From assembly GCF_027579695.1 (NCBI RefSeq), contig NC_083577.1:67169741-67233740 (forward strand): a DNA stretch of 64,000 bases, written 5' to 3'. Shown in pieces: positions 1-10,939 of the stretch. The translations under genes and the position numbers were made by a program. The DNA comes from Neoarius graeffei (Eukaryota > Chordata > Actinopteri > Siluriformes > Ariidae). The notes beneath the pieces are model-generated. The model was not told the DNA's origin. It made no database searches and was given only the letters and a program-made list of their open reading frames with translations. How positions within the stretch are numbered: position 1 is the first letter of the stretch; every line of letters starts with the position of its first letter.

Positions 1-430
1 TACTTTTTGTTCTGATCATTTAGCCAAACACTACTAGTGCATGCAGTAAAATGATGGAACTCTCCAGATCAAACAGAATGAAACTAACTGGGACTCATTA
101 AGTTAAGTGTATAGGCAAAATTCAGTTGTTTTTCTCATTGATCGACTCAAAGAAAAAGTTGTTCACAAGCAAGACAAAAATATATCCAGTCTACCCATTA
201 TTATTGAGAAGTTGGGTTTCAGAAACTGCAACAGCTGGTTATGCACTATACATCATTGGACACACTAGTGCCACTGCGCAGACCATTGCTCTGCCACTTG
301 TTCACTGTGTGCTTAAACATGTCATGCTGTGACCAAACTCTCAAGAAAGAGTAGTATCAAAAAGTTGAGTGACTTCTATGCTAAATGAAGAACAGTATTT
401 TGAATTTACCCAATAGGAAAAACGTGTGGG
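1..430. other. Unassigned sequence at left edge
   Basis: I see no exon, Gly-X-Y coding stretch or clear repeat here. It probably lies in a marco intron, because collagen exons begin at 901 in phase 1 and an upstream part of the gene must exist outside the window. Confidence 0.4.
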
Positions 431-439
431 GGATGAAGG

Positions 440-676
440 AATAGCACTTTCCCCTCCCTCTATATCCATGGCTGAAATGCCCTTGAGCAAGGCACCTAAC
501 CCCCAACTGCTCCCCGAATGCTCTGTAGCATAGCTGCCCACTGCTCTAGATATGTGTGTGTGCTCATTGCTCACGTGTATGCACATGTGCGTGTGTTCAC
601 TGCTTCACATGGATTAAATGCAGAGGAGGAATTTCACTGTGCTCTAGTGTACATGTGACAAAGGCTTCTTTCTCTA
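440..676 (+). repeat. SINE tail, family B
   Basis: The block CCCTTGAGCAAGGCACCTAA, the phrase about an 'aactgctcccc' core, then 'gggttaaatgcagagg'-like and 'aatttcactgtg' segments recur at 6045-6460, 11975-12145 and 57070-57640. Other copies end in a shared 'gtgacaaataaaggcttctt' tail. This copy has lost its tRNA-like head. It sits in the presumed marco intron before exon 901. Confidence 0.6.
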
Positions 677-900
677 CAGTGCACTGACTAATTCTTGACT
701 TGATTTGCTGCTAGCTCGTATCCTTACTTTTGCGTCGCAGCAGTGGTATAACGACATGATGGGCAAACATTTGTGTATTCTCCTTTGCCTTTTGAATGCA
801 AAAATTCATGATTTCTATTTAAACTCACCACCAGTCCCATTGAATTAATCTGGTACTAACTGAAGTCTCAGTTAATGTGAACTTTTTCATGGACTGTCAG

Positions 901-1395
901 GATCTGTTGGACCAAAGGGCCCAGATGGGCTGCAAGGGCCCCCTGGACAGAAGGGTTCAGCTGGACAGAAGGGAGACCAGGGACAACGCACTGTAGGTAA
1001 GGAGAGCCACACTGGCTATGACTGGATCAAAACATAGTGTAAGAGGAAATTGTATATTGTGATAAAATTTCATAATCTGTACTCCAGGTGTTCCAGGGCC
1101 AAAGGGAGACAGAGGATCGCCTGGTAAATCAAACAATGAACTGATTATTATGTTACAGATATTTGCTGTATGTACTATATAATTATAATATGATCATGAA
1201 TGTATAGTTAAAGTATACATAATATGCAGGTTTATCTGGATATAAAGGGGCACAGGGCAATAAAGGAGACACTGGTGAGTCCACTGATAGCAATATTTAT
1301 TCAGTTTCATGATGCATGGTCAGGAACTACTTACGAGTCTCTCTCACACAATCTTGTAGGCTCTCCTGGTTTACATGGACAAAAGGGTGATAAAG
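901..1395 (+). CDS. marco: marco collagen exons (four exons)
   Basis: Exons 901-996, 1088-1123, 1230-1274 and 1360-1395 are each preceded by AG and followed by GTAAGG, GTAAAT, GTGAGT and GTAAGT. Each begins with the second base of a Gly codon and is a multiple of three long. Translation gives only Gly-X-Y triplets (for example [14 protein letters not shown]), apart from the short QRTV end of the first exon. Small exons of 36 and 45 bp are typical of collagen-like domains. Confidence 0.8.
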
Positions 1396-4300
1396 GTAAG
1401 TGTAGAACTATCTTTGTATACACACACACACTGGGGCAAAAAAGTATTTAGTCAGCCACCAATTGTGCAAGTTCTCCCACTTAAAAAGATGAGAGAGGCC
1501 TGTAATTTTAATTTTCATCATAGGTACACTTCAACTATGAGAGACAGAATGGGGGGAAAGAATCCAGGAAATCACATTGTAGGATTTTTAATGAATTAAT
1601 TGGTAAATTCCTCGGTAAAATAAGTATTTGGTCACCTACAAACAAGCAAGATTTCTGGCTCTCACAGACCTGTAACTTCTTCTTTAAGAGGCTCCTCTGT
1701 CCTCCACTCGTTACCTGCATTAATGGCACCTGTTTGAACTCGTTATCAGTATAAAAGACACCTGTCCACAACCTCAAACAGTCACACTCCAAACTCCACT
1801 ATGGCCAAGACCAAAGAGCTGTCAAAGGACACTAGAAACAAAATTGTAGACCTGCACCAGGCTGGGAAGACTGAATCTGCAATAGGTAAGCAGCTTGGTG
1901 TGAAGAAATCAACTGTGGGAGCAATTATTAGAAAATGGAAGACATACAAGACCACTGATAATCTCCCTCGATCTGGGGCTCCACGCAAGATCTCACCCCG
2001 TGGGGTCAAAATGATCACAAGAACAATGAGCAAAAATCCCAGAACCACACGGGGGGACCTAGTGAATGACCTGCAGAGAGCTGGGACCAAAGTAACAAAG
2101 GCTACCATCAGTAACACACTACGCCGCCAGGGACTCAAATCCTGCAGTGCCAGACGTGTCCCCCTGCTTAAGCCAGTACATGTCCAGGCCCATTTGAAGT
2201 TTGCTAGAGAGCACTTGGATGATCCAGAAGAGGATTGGGAGAATGTCATATGGTCAGATGAAACCAAAATAGAACTTTTTGGTAAAAACTCAACTTGTCG
2301 TGTTTGGAGGAGAAAGAATGCTGAGTTGCATCCAAAGAACACCATACCTACTGTGAAGCATGGGGGTGGAAACATCATGCTTTGGAGCTGTTTTTCTGCA
2401 AAGGGACCAGGACGACTGATCCGTGTAAAGGAAAGAATGAATGGGGCCATGTATCGTGAGATTTTGAGTGAAAACCTCCTTCCATCAGCAAGGGCATTGA
2501 AGATGAAACGTGGCTGGGTCTTTCAGCATGACAATGATCCCAAACACACCGCCCGGGCAACGAAGGAGTGGCTTCGTAAGAAGCATTTCAAGGTCCTGGA
2601 GTGGCCTAGCCAGTCTCCAGATCTCAACCCCATAGAAAATCTTTGGAGGGAGTTGAAAGTCCGTGTTGCCCAGCGACAGCCCCAAAACATCATTGCTCTA
2701 GAGGAGATCTGCATGGAGGAATGGGCCAAAATACCAGCAACAGTGTGTGAAAACCTTGTGAAGACTTACAGAAAACGTTTGACCTCTGTCATTGCCAACA
2801 AAGGGAATATAACAAAGTATTGAGATGAACTTCTGTTATTGACCAAATACTTATTTTCCACCATAATTTGCAAATAAATTCTTTAAAAATCAGACAATGT
2901 GATTTTCTGGATTTTTTTTTCTCATTTTGTCTCTCATAGTTGAGGTATACCTATGATGAAAATTACAGGCCTCTCATCTTTTTAAGTGGGAGAACTTGCA
3001 CAATTGGTGACTGACTAAATACTTTTTTGCCCCACTGTATATATATTTCACCTTTTGGAGATAAACTTCATATCTTCGCACCACCGTGTAATGTGTATAT
3101 TACATTACATTAATGTGTATATTACATGGACACATGCGCGCGCACACAAAAGTTAATTTTTAAAAAAACTTAATTTTTAACTTTTTTGACAACTTATGTC
3201 AAGTCAGCGGAAAAAAAAAACACTGGGAATGATGTCATCAGAGTGAAATATCAGGAAATATGTCACTCAGATCCGCAATGTATTTCATATGAAAAATGTG
3301 AGTTTTTCAACACAAGAAGATTAACTTCATATCTTCAAGCCAACATGTGATGTTATTTTTATTATATAGACACATTCACGAACAAAAAGTACCCAAATTT
3401 ATCAAAACAATTCATCTATCTCCTCATGAGTGACATATAGAGATTTATGCCACGGTTTTTGTTCTCCATGGCCTGGATGTAGCTCGTATGAAAAATATGA
3501 GTGGCATATTTCCCAGTAAAACACTTGTGTCTGTATGTATATAACTATATATATAGGGGAGGCATGGTGGTGTAGTGGTTAGCACTGTCGCCTCACAGCA
3601 AGAAGGTTCTGGATTTGAGCCCAGTGGCCGACAGGAGCCTTTCTGTGTGGAGTTTGCATGTTCTCCCTGTGTCTGTGTGGGTTTCCTCCGGGTGCTCTGG
3701 TTTCCCTCACAGTCCAAAGACATGCAGGTTAGGCTAATTGGTGGCTCTAAATTGATCATGAGTGTGAATGGTTGGTTGTCTCTGTGTCAGCCCTGCAATG
3801 ACCTGGCGACTTGTCCAAGGTGTACCCCACCTCTCAGCCATAGTCAGCTGGGATAGGCTCCAGTTTGCCCATGACCCTGCACAGGATAAGTGACTACAGA
3901 TAATGGGTGGATGGATATATATCCTCATGAATTGCTTTTTTTAGACTATTATTTTTTATAGATTGAGTGACTTTTATTTTATGGCTTCTACTTTGTGGAA
4001 TCAGTACAATAACACTTTAGATTTCCAAACATTAGTTTTCCAGCACAAAATGTAATGTTACAGAAAAAATGTTTGTATCTCAGTAAAGAAAGCAGCATAT
4101 TACACAACAGACCACGTTTCAGATTCAAAAAGAAAATATAATGAAGCCTACTGGGTTTTGCTGCAAAATTAAGAAGGAAGTGTGACAAAGTGTCCAGAAG
4201 AACCGTGGGCGATTCTGTCAGAAGCTCAGTAAAACCTACAGCTCATTTCTTTATCAAACTACACTAACTGTACGTGAGACTGCTATTTTTTTTAAGCAAA

Positions 4301-4494
4301 GGGTCGTCACAGCAAACATTGATGTTTTTTAGTCTTGTGTGTTTATCTGGCTATATTTCTATCCTCCAGGTTCTCTGGGTCAAAAGGGGCAAAAGGGAGA
4401 ACGAGGATTCACAGGTCCTAAAGGAGATAAGGGAGAAGAAGGAGTTAGTCAAAGTAACTATACTTCTAAAGGATTTATTATTGCAATATAGAAA

Positions 4495-4556
<62 letters not shown>

Positions 4557-5233
4557 AGCCACTTGATTGTTTCTATCATCTGCAGAGTATTTAATTTGTG
4601 TCTGTCCTGTGTTTGTCCCATTAGAGGTGCGCTTGATTGGCTCTTCTAATTCAGGCAGAGTAGAGGTACTGTATAACTCCCAGTGGGGCACAGTGTGTGA
4701 TGACAACTTTGACACTCTGGATGGCAACGTGTTGTGTAGAATGTTGGGTTTCCAGCGAGCTACACGTGTTTTCACAGCGCCAGCAGGTGAGTCACTACAG
4801 CTTCTTTTATAAAGCATTAACGTATGCTTATTTTTTTACTCTCGCAAGTTCAAAATCAGTTCAACATCAGATTAACAACATCCAAAGCATGTGATGCATA
4901 GAAATCCAGTATTATCTGTTACATTTATTTTTTTCTGGAAAAATTAGCAGCAAAGGAGATTTTCAGGGATAGTGCAACATGTTATGACAGCATACTGTTT
5001 CTAGTAAGCTTATTAAAAAAGATTTGGTTTTCAAAATTCTATACCTAACATCCTCACCCAAAACCTTCGTCTAAACACGCTGCTGCGCATGATGTATTTC
5101 AGGAACAGGTCAGATTTGGCTGGATGGATTACAGTGTACAGGAACAGAGGCCAGCATATTTGATTGTCGACATGGAGGCATGGGAGTGCATAACTGCCAA
5201 CACAGTGAGGATGCTGGAATAACCTGTTCCTGA
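901..5233 (+). CDS. marco: MARCO-like scavenger receptor, 3' part (collagen domain plus SRCR)
   Basis: This is the 3' portion of a macrophage receptor with collagenous structure, a class A scavenger receptor: a trimeric type II plasma-membrane protein that binds bacteria and polyanions. Visible coding exons are 901-996, 1088-1123, 1230-1274, 1360-1395, 4370-4453, 4625-4786 and 5103-5233. All introns are phase 1 with AG/GT borders. The collagen exons split a Gly codon and have lengths 96, 36, 45, 36 and 84, giving uninterrupted Gly-X-Y triplets. The last two exons encode one SRCR domain with six Cys, as in group A SRCR domains. The N-terminal cytoplasmic, membrane and early collagen exons lie off the left edge. 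SCARA5 has a similar layout, but linkage to en1 at 22.5 kb matches the mammalian MARCO-EN1 neighbourhood. The frame is open throughout. Confidence 0.85.
1429..3037 (+). mobile_element. Tc1-like transposon, full length, intact transposase
   Basis: About 1.6 kb lying in the intron after marco exon 1360-1395. Terminal inverted repeats of over 100 bp begin TGGGGCAAAAAAGTATTTAG at the left and end with the complement at the right (...TTTTTTGCCCCACTG). The right end has a TA. The left end abuts a short CA repeat, so its TA is decayed. The complete transposase frame (1801-2823) and the near-identical TIRs suggest a young copy. Confidence 0.9.
1801..2823 (+). CDS. Tc1/mariner transposase, uninterrupted, 340 aa
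   Basis: Cut-and-paste transposase of the Tc1/mariner (IS630) superfamily. It has two N-terminal helix-turn-helix (paired-like) domains in residues 1-120 and an AT-hook-like GAPRK at about 59. The DDE catalytic domain shows [11 protein letters not shown] (Asp153), [11 protein letters not shown] (Asp244) and [11 protein letters not shown] (Glu279). The spacing between the last two is 34, the DD34E signature. Length 340 aa is usual for the family. There are no stops or frameshifts, unlike the three other Tc1 copies in this window. Whether it is expressed or active cannot be read from sequence alone. Confidence 0.95.
   Translation: MAKTKELSKDTRNKIVDLHQAGKTESAIGKQLGVKKSTVGAIIRKWKTYKTTDNLPRSGAPRKISPRGVKMITRTMSKNPRTTRGDLVNDLQRAGTKVTKATISNTLRRQGLKSCSARRVPLLKPVHVQAHLKFAREHLDDPEEDWENVIWSDETKIELFGKNSTCRVWRRKNAELHPKNTIPTVKHGGGNIMLWSCFSAKGPGRLIRVKERMNGAMYREILSENLLPSARALKMKRGWVFQHDNDPKHTARATKEWLRKKHFKVLEWPSQSPDLNPIENLWRELKVRVAQRQPQNIIALEEICMEEWAKIPATVCENLVKTYRKRLTSVIANKGNITKY
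3055..3545. repeat. Deleted copy of the long-TIR element at 27.9-28.85 kb
   Basis: The segment with 'taacttcatatcttcaagcc', 'gtgatgttatttttattata' and 'cccaaatttatcaaaacaat' matches the right terminus of the element at 28735-28852. A second fragment of the same motif lies at 3058-3100. The interior is mostly missing. Confidence 0.5.
3557..3915 (+). repeat. tRNA-headed SINE, family A
   Basis: Starts GGCATGGTGGTGTAGTGGTT (box A-like), followed by a box B-like GGATTTGAGCCC. The body is the family's 'gtttgcatgttctccctgtg', 'ccaaagacatgcaggttagg' and 'cagctgggataggctccag' segments, ending in a GGATGG-type tail. Diverged copy. Confidence 0.75.
3960..4315 (-). repeat. Relic of a non-autonomous Tc1-like element
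   Basis: Reverse-orientation similarity to the element at 33671-34403. Shared pieces include 'gatttccaaacattagtttt' (also at 29110) and the complement of 'cgaccctttgctttt' at the right. No coding potential. Confidence 0.5.
4370..4453 (+). CDS. marco: marco last collagen exon
   Basis: The acceptor CCTCCAG precedes 4370 and a weak donor GTAACT follows 4453. It encodes eight Gly-X-Y triplets ([15 protein letters not shown]...) and then VSQ. The phase 1 end joins to the SRCR exon, making a Lys-Val-Arg-Leu start that fits MARCO SRCR domains. A (GT)n tract begins about 40 bp after the donor. Confidence 0.75.
4497..4554 (+). repeat. (GT)n microsatellite in marco intron
   Basis: About 28 uninterrupted GT units between the last collagen exon and the first SRCR exon. 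Confidence 0.95.
4625..4786 (+). CDS. marco: marco SRCR exon 1
   Basis: The 162-bp exon lies between ...CCATTAG and GTGAGT. It encodes [24 protein letters not shown] and VLCRMLGF, the N-terminal half of an SRCR domain with its first two cysteines. Intron phase 1 on both sides. Confidence 0.85.
5103..5233 (+). CDS. marco: marco SRCR exon 2 and stop
   Basis: The acceptor TATTTCAG precedes 5103. The exon encodes [38 protein letters not shown] and a TGA stop at 5231-5233. It carries four cysteines, completing the six of a group A SRCR domain. The GTGQIWLD and EDAG signatures are diagnostic of the SRCR fold. Confidence 0.85.
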
Positions 5234-5241
5234 ATGGCCAC

Positions 5242-5247
5242 AATAAA
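5242..5247 (+). terminator. Candidate marco poly(A) signal
   Basis: AATAAA occurs 8 bp after the marco stop codon. If used, the 3' UTR is very short. Other signals further on cannot be excluded. Confidence 0.4.
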
Positions 5248-5453
5248 CTGCCCCCAACCCATAATCCCCCCCCCATTACACACACACATGCAATTCAGAC
5301 TGAGTGTATATAATGTTTTTGTTTGTTTTTAAATAATCACACTTACAATACAGTAATGCATATTGAAGATTTAAAGATAACATGGTGACAGTCTTTGTCT
5401 TTCTCCATCTTTCCCTACTCCTCTAACCTCTCGTTCTTATTTGGACAGGAACC

Positions 5454-5830
5454 TCATCTCATCTCATTATCTCTAGCCGCTTTATCCTGTTCTACAGGGT
5501 CACAGGCAAGCTGGAGCCTATCCCAGCTGACTACGGGCGAAAGGCGGGGTACACCCTGGACAAGTCGCCAGGTCATCACAGGGTTGACACATAGACACAA
5601 ACAACCATTCACACTCTCATTCACACCTACGGTCAATTTAGAGTCACCAGTTAACCTAACCTGCATGTCATTGGACTGTGGGGGAAACCGGAGCACCCGG
5701 AGGAAACCCACGCGGGCACGGGGAGAACATGCAAACTCCGCACAGAAAGGCCCTCGCTGGCCACGGGGCTCGAACCCGGACCTTCTTGCTGTGAGGCGAC
5801 AGTGCTAACCACTACACCACCGTGCCGCCC
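5454..5830 (-). repeat. Family A SINE, full length, with target duplication
   Basis: Complete inverted copy from the tail (CATCTCATTATCTCTAGCC) to the head (...CACCGTGCCGCCC). It is flanked by the near-identical 12-mers TGGACAGGAACC (5442-5453) and TGGACAGAAACC (5831-5842), a target site duplication. Confidence 0.85.
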
Positions 5831-6044
5831 TGGACAGAAACCTATAAAAACTTAAATAAGATCTGTCTGTCTGGCTTCCTGTCTGGATTTGTGCATTAAC
5901 CATGACATTATTACAACAAGGATCAACACATTTCTTGGGGTCAATTTGTTTGTTTGCTTGTTTAATTTATATTCTACTTTTGCAACACACAAGGTCACAC
6001 CACAAAGTATGTAACACAAAGTAATGTGAATTTTTTTTTAAAAG

Positions 6045-6460
6045 GGAAGCCATGGCCTAATAGTTAGAGAAACAACTTTGGGACCAAAAGGCTGCTGGTT
6101 CAATTTCCTGAACAAACAGGAATGGCTGAAGTGCCCTTGAGCAAGGCACCTAACCCCCAGTGCCCAAGCTGCTTTGGGTATGTTGTACATCGTTCTAGAT
6201 AAGAGCCTCTGGTGAGGCTCTTATCCAGAACGATGCAGTCATTTGCTCTGAAACTGAATATGCGCCTGGGATGTAATTGGATGTCTTGCCATTTAACTTT
6301 GTTACACAGAACATTCAAATAAAGGCTTCTAATTCTAAAAAAAAAAATCCCCAGGCACCACTGCTCTCTCTTTCAGTTTGTGTGCGTGTTCACTGTTTCA
6401 GCTTGGTTAAAAGCAGAGGAAGAATTTCACTGTGCTGTAATGTATATGTGACAAATAAAG
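6045..6460 (+). repeat. tRNA-headed SINE, family B
   Basis: A tRNA-like head (CATGGCCTAATAGTTAGAG, then GGTTCAATTTCC) is followed by the GAGCAAGGCACCTAA block. The copy is rearranged: an AATAAAGGCTTCTAATTCT tail occurs twice, at about 6320 and 6455, and a 21-nt near-perfect hairpin sits at 6189-6234. Confidence 0.6.
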
Positions 6461-6709
6461 GCTTCTAATTCTAAAAATCTAATTAGAAATTCTGTAACCA
6501 TGTGATTTTTACTGGCAACAAAATCCGTGAATCGAAAGACTTCACTTTTATGAAGTTAAAATCTCACTTGGCTAGATAATGCATATGCAGTACCGAAGCA
6601 TATACTAGTAAACAATGTCCGTTGCCATAGCAGCACGATTCTTGCTGTCTAAAAAGATCACGTTTCTCAGTGAATAAAAGCAAACAAAAGCATGTCACAT
6701 AAAAATATC

Positions 6710-7057
6710 TCATCTCATTATCTCTAGCCGCTTTATCCTTCTACAGGGTCGCAGGCAAGCTGGAGCCTATCCCAGCTGACTACGGGCGAAAGGCGGGGTA
6801 CACCCTGGACAAGTCGCCAGGTCATCACAGGGCTGACACATAGACACAGACAACCATTCACACTCACATTCACACCTACGGTCAATTTAGAGTCACCAGT
6901 TAACCTAACCTGCATGTCTTTGGACTGTGGGGGAAACCGGAGCACCCAGAGTGACTTGTCCAGGGTGTACCCCACCTCTTGCCCATAGTCAGCTGGGATA
7001 AGCTCCAGGTTGCCTGTGACCCTGTAGAACAGGATAAGCAGCTACAGATGATGGATG
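6710..7057. repeat. Two family A SINE 3' halves in inverted orientation
   Basis: 6710-6946 is a minus-strand copy running from tail to mid-body. 6947-7057 is a plus-strand 3' part running to a GATGGATGG tail. They meet abruptly inside the body, so both outer ends are SINE tails and both heads are absent. Confidence 0.7.
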
Positions 7058-7571
7058 GATTTGTATGCAGTATACGGGTACAAATATGAATAAATGAACA
7101 CTCGAACATGTCTTGTATGGATATTATCTGTCAGTATAAAGGAGTATATTTTTTTGGTTTTGTTTGATTTTAAAGCTGCAGTCAATAGAATTCAGAAGAG
7201 AGTGGACTTAACTTGAAAATTTGAAAGAGTACAACTTCCAGGTCCCTCCACCTGCTTCTTTGCTGTGCTTGAGCCCTGCCTCCAAAGCCCCTCCCCGTAG
7301 AGGAAGCTGCTGTGCAAATACAGCCTAGCAACCACAGCAACTGAAGGATTTTGATAACAGAAACTGTAGTGTATAATGCTATATAAACAGTAAACTGCTT
7401 ATAAGAAGATGTAGCTGTGAGAGCACAGGCACACATAAATATCTTCTAAGAATAAACACAAAACTGATATGACTGACTGGGCATTTCACAAAGATATTTT
7501 CAGCAACTGTAAAATAAAACAATAGCCTTATCACCATTACCATCTTGGCTTTGTGGTTATTATTATTATCT

Positions 7572-8318
7572 CATCTCATTATCTCTAGCCGCTTTATCCT
7601 GTTCTTCAGGGTCGCAGGCAAGCTGGAGCCTATCCCAGCTGACTATGGGCGAGAGGCGGGGTACACCCTGGACAAGTCGCCAGGTCATCACAGGGCTGAC
7701 ACATAGACACAGACAACCATTCACACTCACATTCACCCCTACGGTCAATTTAGAGTCACCAGTTAACCTAACCTGCATGTCTTTGGACTGTGGGGGAAAC
7801 CGGAGCACCTGGAGGAAACCCACGCGGACACGGGGAGAACATGCAAACTCCACACAGAAAGGCCCTCACCAGCCACGGGGCTCGAACCCGGATCTTCTTG
7901 CTGTGAGGCAACAGTGCTAACCACTACACCACCGTGCCGCCCTATTATTATTATTATCCATCCATCACCGCTTATCCTGCGCAGGGTCACACAGGCAAGC
8001 TGGAGCCTATCCCAGCTGACTATGGGTGAGAGGTGGGGTACACCCTGGACAAGTCACCAGGTCATCACAGGGCTGACACATAGAGACAAACAACCATTCA
8101 CACTCACATTCACACTTAGGGTCAATTTTGAGCCACCAATTAACCTAACCTGCATGTCTTTGGACTGTGGGGGAGACCGGAGCACCCGGAGGAAACCCAC
8201 ACAGACACGGGGAGAACTGCAAACTCCACACAGAAAGGCCCCCTTCAGCCACTGGGCTCAAACCCAGAACCTTCTTGCTGTAAGGCGACAGTGCTAACCA
8301 CTACACCACCATGGCACC
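7572..8318 (-). repeat. Two head-to-tail family A SINEs
   Basis: 7572-7942 is a complete minus-strand copy. 7958-8318 is a second, more diverged minus-strand copy with a CCATCCATC tail. They are separated only by a short (ATT)n stretch, suggesting insertion of one into the tail of the other. A tiny fragment (CACCACCATGCCGCC) recurs at 8671. Confidence 0.75.
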
Positions 8319-8329
8319 CCCAGCACTTT

Positions 8330-9220
8330 TGTGATGCAGAAAATCTGGCAGAAGAAGATGATGAAATGCAAAATACTGATTTGACAAAAAGCAACAATAA
8401 AATGACCAACTGTTAACAGAAAAGTTTGGGTTCTTTTGTTTAATTTATGCCAGTTACAGTCCAGTATATAGATAGTGTTTATGGACTGACATGTGGGACG
8501 TAGCATATCCACATTCGAAATCAGATTTCAAAAAATAACTGAATTGCATTAGTGTTCCATGCCATGCTATAGGTGACTGTGTGTTTCACTCAGAAGCCAG
8601 TGATATCAAGCACCAGTGGACACAACATTCAATAGGACCTCAAGGGATTTGACACTTTGACCACTTTTGCACCACCATGCCGCCATTATTATTATTAGTT
8701 GTAGTAGTAGTAGTAGTAGTATTTTGAAAATCAAACATAAATCAAACAGGGGTAATTACCTGTCCAGCAGAAAATCAGCATAGATTTTGAATCCTTTCAG
8801 GCGTTCATGAGTGAGTTCCTGTGTGGGGGAGGAAGGTTGTATGCACAAGCAGTGACTGACACGCCAGCAGACACTCCTCCAGGCTCTGATTGGTTGTTTT
8901 GATTCGGGTGCGGTGGATTCTTGCAAATAGCATCAGGAGAACTAGGTGGATCCAGAGGATCCTGTCTCATGTACTACTGTCAGGACATAATGACATTTTT
9001 AGCAAATATGAGGGGGGAAAAAACTTTATATGGGCTAAGTACTGCAGCTTTAAGGGATAGTTTGAGAAACATGTCAAAATGTAAACAAATTTAGTAAGGT
9101 ATACCTTTTATGTCTTCATAATATGCCAAGAGACACCGTTATTAGGAAACACACTCCTGATTAATTAAAAGCCCTTCATTTTAGGTTGAATTTTTGTTGT
9201 AGTACAACAGGTAACCTTGT
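8330..9220. other. Intergenic, nothing recognised
   Basis: No coding exon or clear repeat beyond a short SINE-end fragment near 8671 and a (TAG)n run near 8702. Confidence 0.4.
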
Positions 9221-9227
9221 CATGTCT

Positions 9228-9445
9228 CAGTTCCAGGGCTGATGATTTGATCCTGAGTCTGGACGACTGTCTGTGTGGAGTTGTGTGTGGATATCCAAGT
9301 TCTGGGTTGGCTAACCTAATTGCTATTGGGTGTGAATGATTGTGTATGTCCACATGGTGCCCTGCTATGAACTGGCTTCCCATTTAGGGTGGATTCCTGC
9401 TTTGTGCCCAACAACAACACTGACCCAGATAAGGCAGTTACTAAA
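9228..9445 (+). repeat. Decayed SINE, family C
   Basis: The order GATTTGATCCTGAGTCTGG, CTGTCTGTGTGGAG, ACATGGTGCCCTGCTATG, AACTGGCTTCCCATT, then AAGGCAGTTACTAAAGATGA matches a SINE body distinct from family A. A minus-strand relative lies at 56684-56880. Confidence 0.5.
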
Positions 9446-9977
9446 GATGAAAAAAACAAAAACTGAATTTTGTTGGACAAATATTATTACCACAGAACCA
9501 GGGATATCAAATAATGATTACAATGGCTTTATAATTAATTAGCTAGCCATCCGGTCTTAAACCCTGCATTTAAGCCTTTATACAAATCATCCATGAATCA
9601 TGTCTCTTTGTTGTTGTTGTTTACACATTGGCAATTCTTATGTCCTTGAGCTGCACAATGCACCTTCTTTGTTCCAGTAAATCTCAATTCATTTTTATGA
9701 CCGCAACCTGACTTCAGCCTCAAACCTTTCCAAGATGGCAGCACTGCTGATGTATGTAGCTCAGCTGATTGCACTTGTAATCAAAAGACCTGACCACAAA
9801 AGCAGAATGTGAAGACAGAAAAAAGCATGGCTTCTCTCAACTATTTTGATTTTTTTTTTAATATGATTCAGCTTGAATTCCGGAGTTTACTCCAAAGTGT
9901 ATTCAGTGTGCGGCATGAAAAACATTGATTTCAGCCGAAGAAGCCAGTACACTTTACTTTTTTAGTTCACAGTAGGT

Positions 9978-10353
9978 GGGCGGCACGGTGGTGTAGTGGT
10001 TAGCGCTGTCGCCTCACAGCAAGAAGGTCCGGGTTCGAGCCCCGTGGTCGGCGAGGGCCTTTCTGTGCGGAGTTTGCATGTTCTCCCCATGTCCGCGTGG
10101 GTTTCCTCCGGGTGCTCCGGTTTCCCCCACAGTCCAAAGACATGCAGGTTAGGTTAACTGGTGACTCTAAATTGACCGTAGGTGTGAATGTGAGTGTGAA
10201 TGGTTGTCTGTGTCTATGTGTCAGCCCTGTGATGACCTGGCGACTTATCCAGGGTGTACCCCGCCTTTCGCCCGTAGTCAGCTGGGATAGGCTCCAGCTT
10301 GCCTGCGACCCTGTAGGACAGGATATAGCGGCTGGAGATAATGAGATGAGATG
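9978..10353 (+). repeat. Family A SINE, full length, 14-bp target duplication
   Basis: Complete copy, GGGCGGCACGGTGGTGTAG to GATAATGAGATGAG. It is flanked by AGTTCACAGTAGGT at 9964-9977 and 10354-10367. One of the best-preserved copies and a good reference for the family. Confidence 0.9.
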
Positions 10354-10640
10354 AGTTCACAGTAGGTGCTTTCAGACCAAATAGTTCTAGAAACTTACTG
10401 AGAGGAACTACCCACCTGGGAGCTCCCTTCCCACCTACAGTCCCTTCAACGACTTTTTTTTTCTGTTTGCATTTGCACCTCCAGCAGGAACACTGAAGTA
10501 ATGTAAGCCGGCTTGTGACAGCAGAAAATGCTAACGAAGATTTTTATACTTCACTTAGACGCGTCAAAATCGCACTGTATTTTCTCCATTGCATATACAC
10601 TCAATAAAGCCTGGACTTCACTGTCAGTCAATTTGTCCAG

Positions 10641-10681
10641 GTTTGTTTGTTTGTTTGTTTGTTTGTTTGTTTGTTTGTTTT
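10641..10681 (+). repeat. (GTTT)n microsatellite
   Basis: About ten GTTT units. Confidence 0.9.
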
Positions 10682-10939
10682 GCTTTGGGGGTTTTTAACA
10701 CTAATGTTAAGAGCATGTTACTTGCAGGACTAACATTTTACACAGATTTTTAAAAATGGAGGTTGCCTTTGCGACACTGACTCACGTTCAACCAATCAGC
10801 CAACGTATACTTATGTCTGGACCAATCACAGTACATTTAGGTCACCTATGGTTCCTCTTGTGCTCAGACAGTACCAACTCTGAAGTAGGAGATAAAAAAG
10901 TCCGTCAAAACAGCTTTCTAAAGACTATGATAGTTCTCA

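Noticed and set aside
2375..2729. Minus-strand frames across the intact Tc1 transposase (also 1782-2450)
   Set aside because: Antisense shadows of the 340-aa transposase.
3575..3856. Long frames across family A SINEs (also near 5395, 7566, 10097, 13770, 18454, 35999, 39007, 60868)
   Set aside because: The same frame recurs wherever the SINE occurs. SINEs are noncoding.
5395..5453. Polypyrimidine tract ending TTTGGACAG that looks like a splice acceptor after marco
   Set aside because: The following bases are a SINE and its target duplication; the SRCR domain and stop codon are already complete at 5233.
9978..10050. tRNA genes at SINE heads
   Set aside because: Box A and B-like motifs are present, but no complete cloverleaf with anticodon stem; they are SINE promoters.
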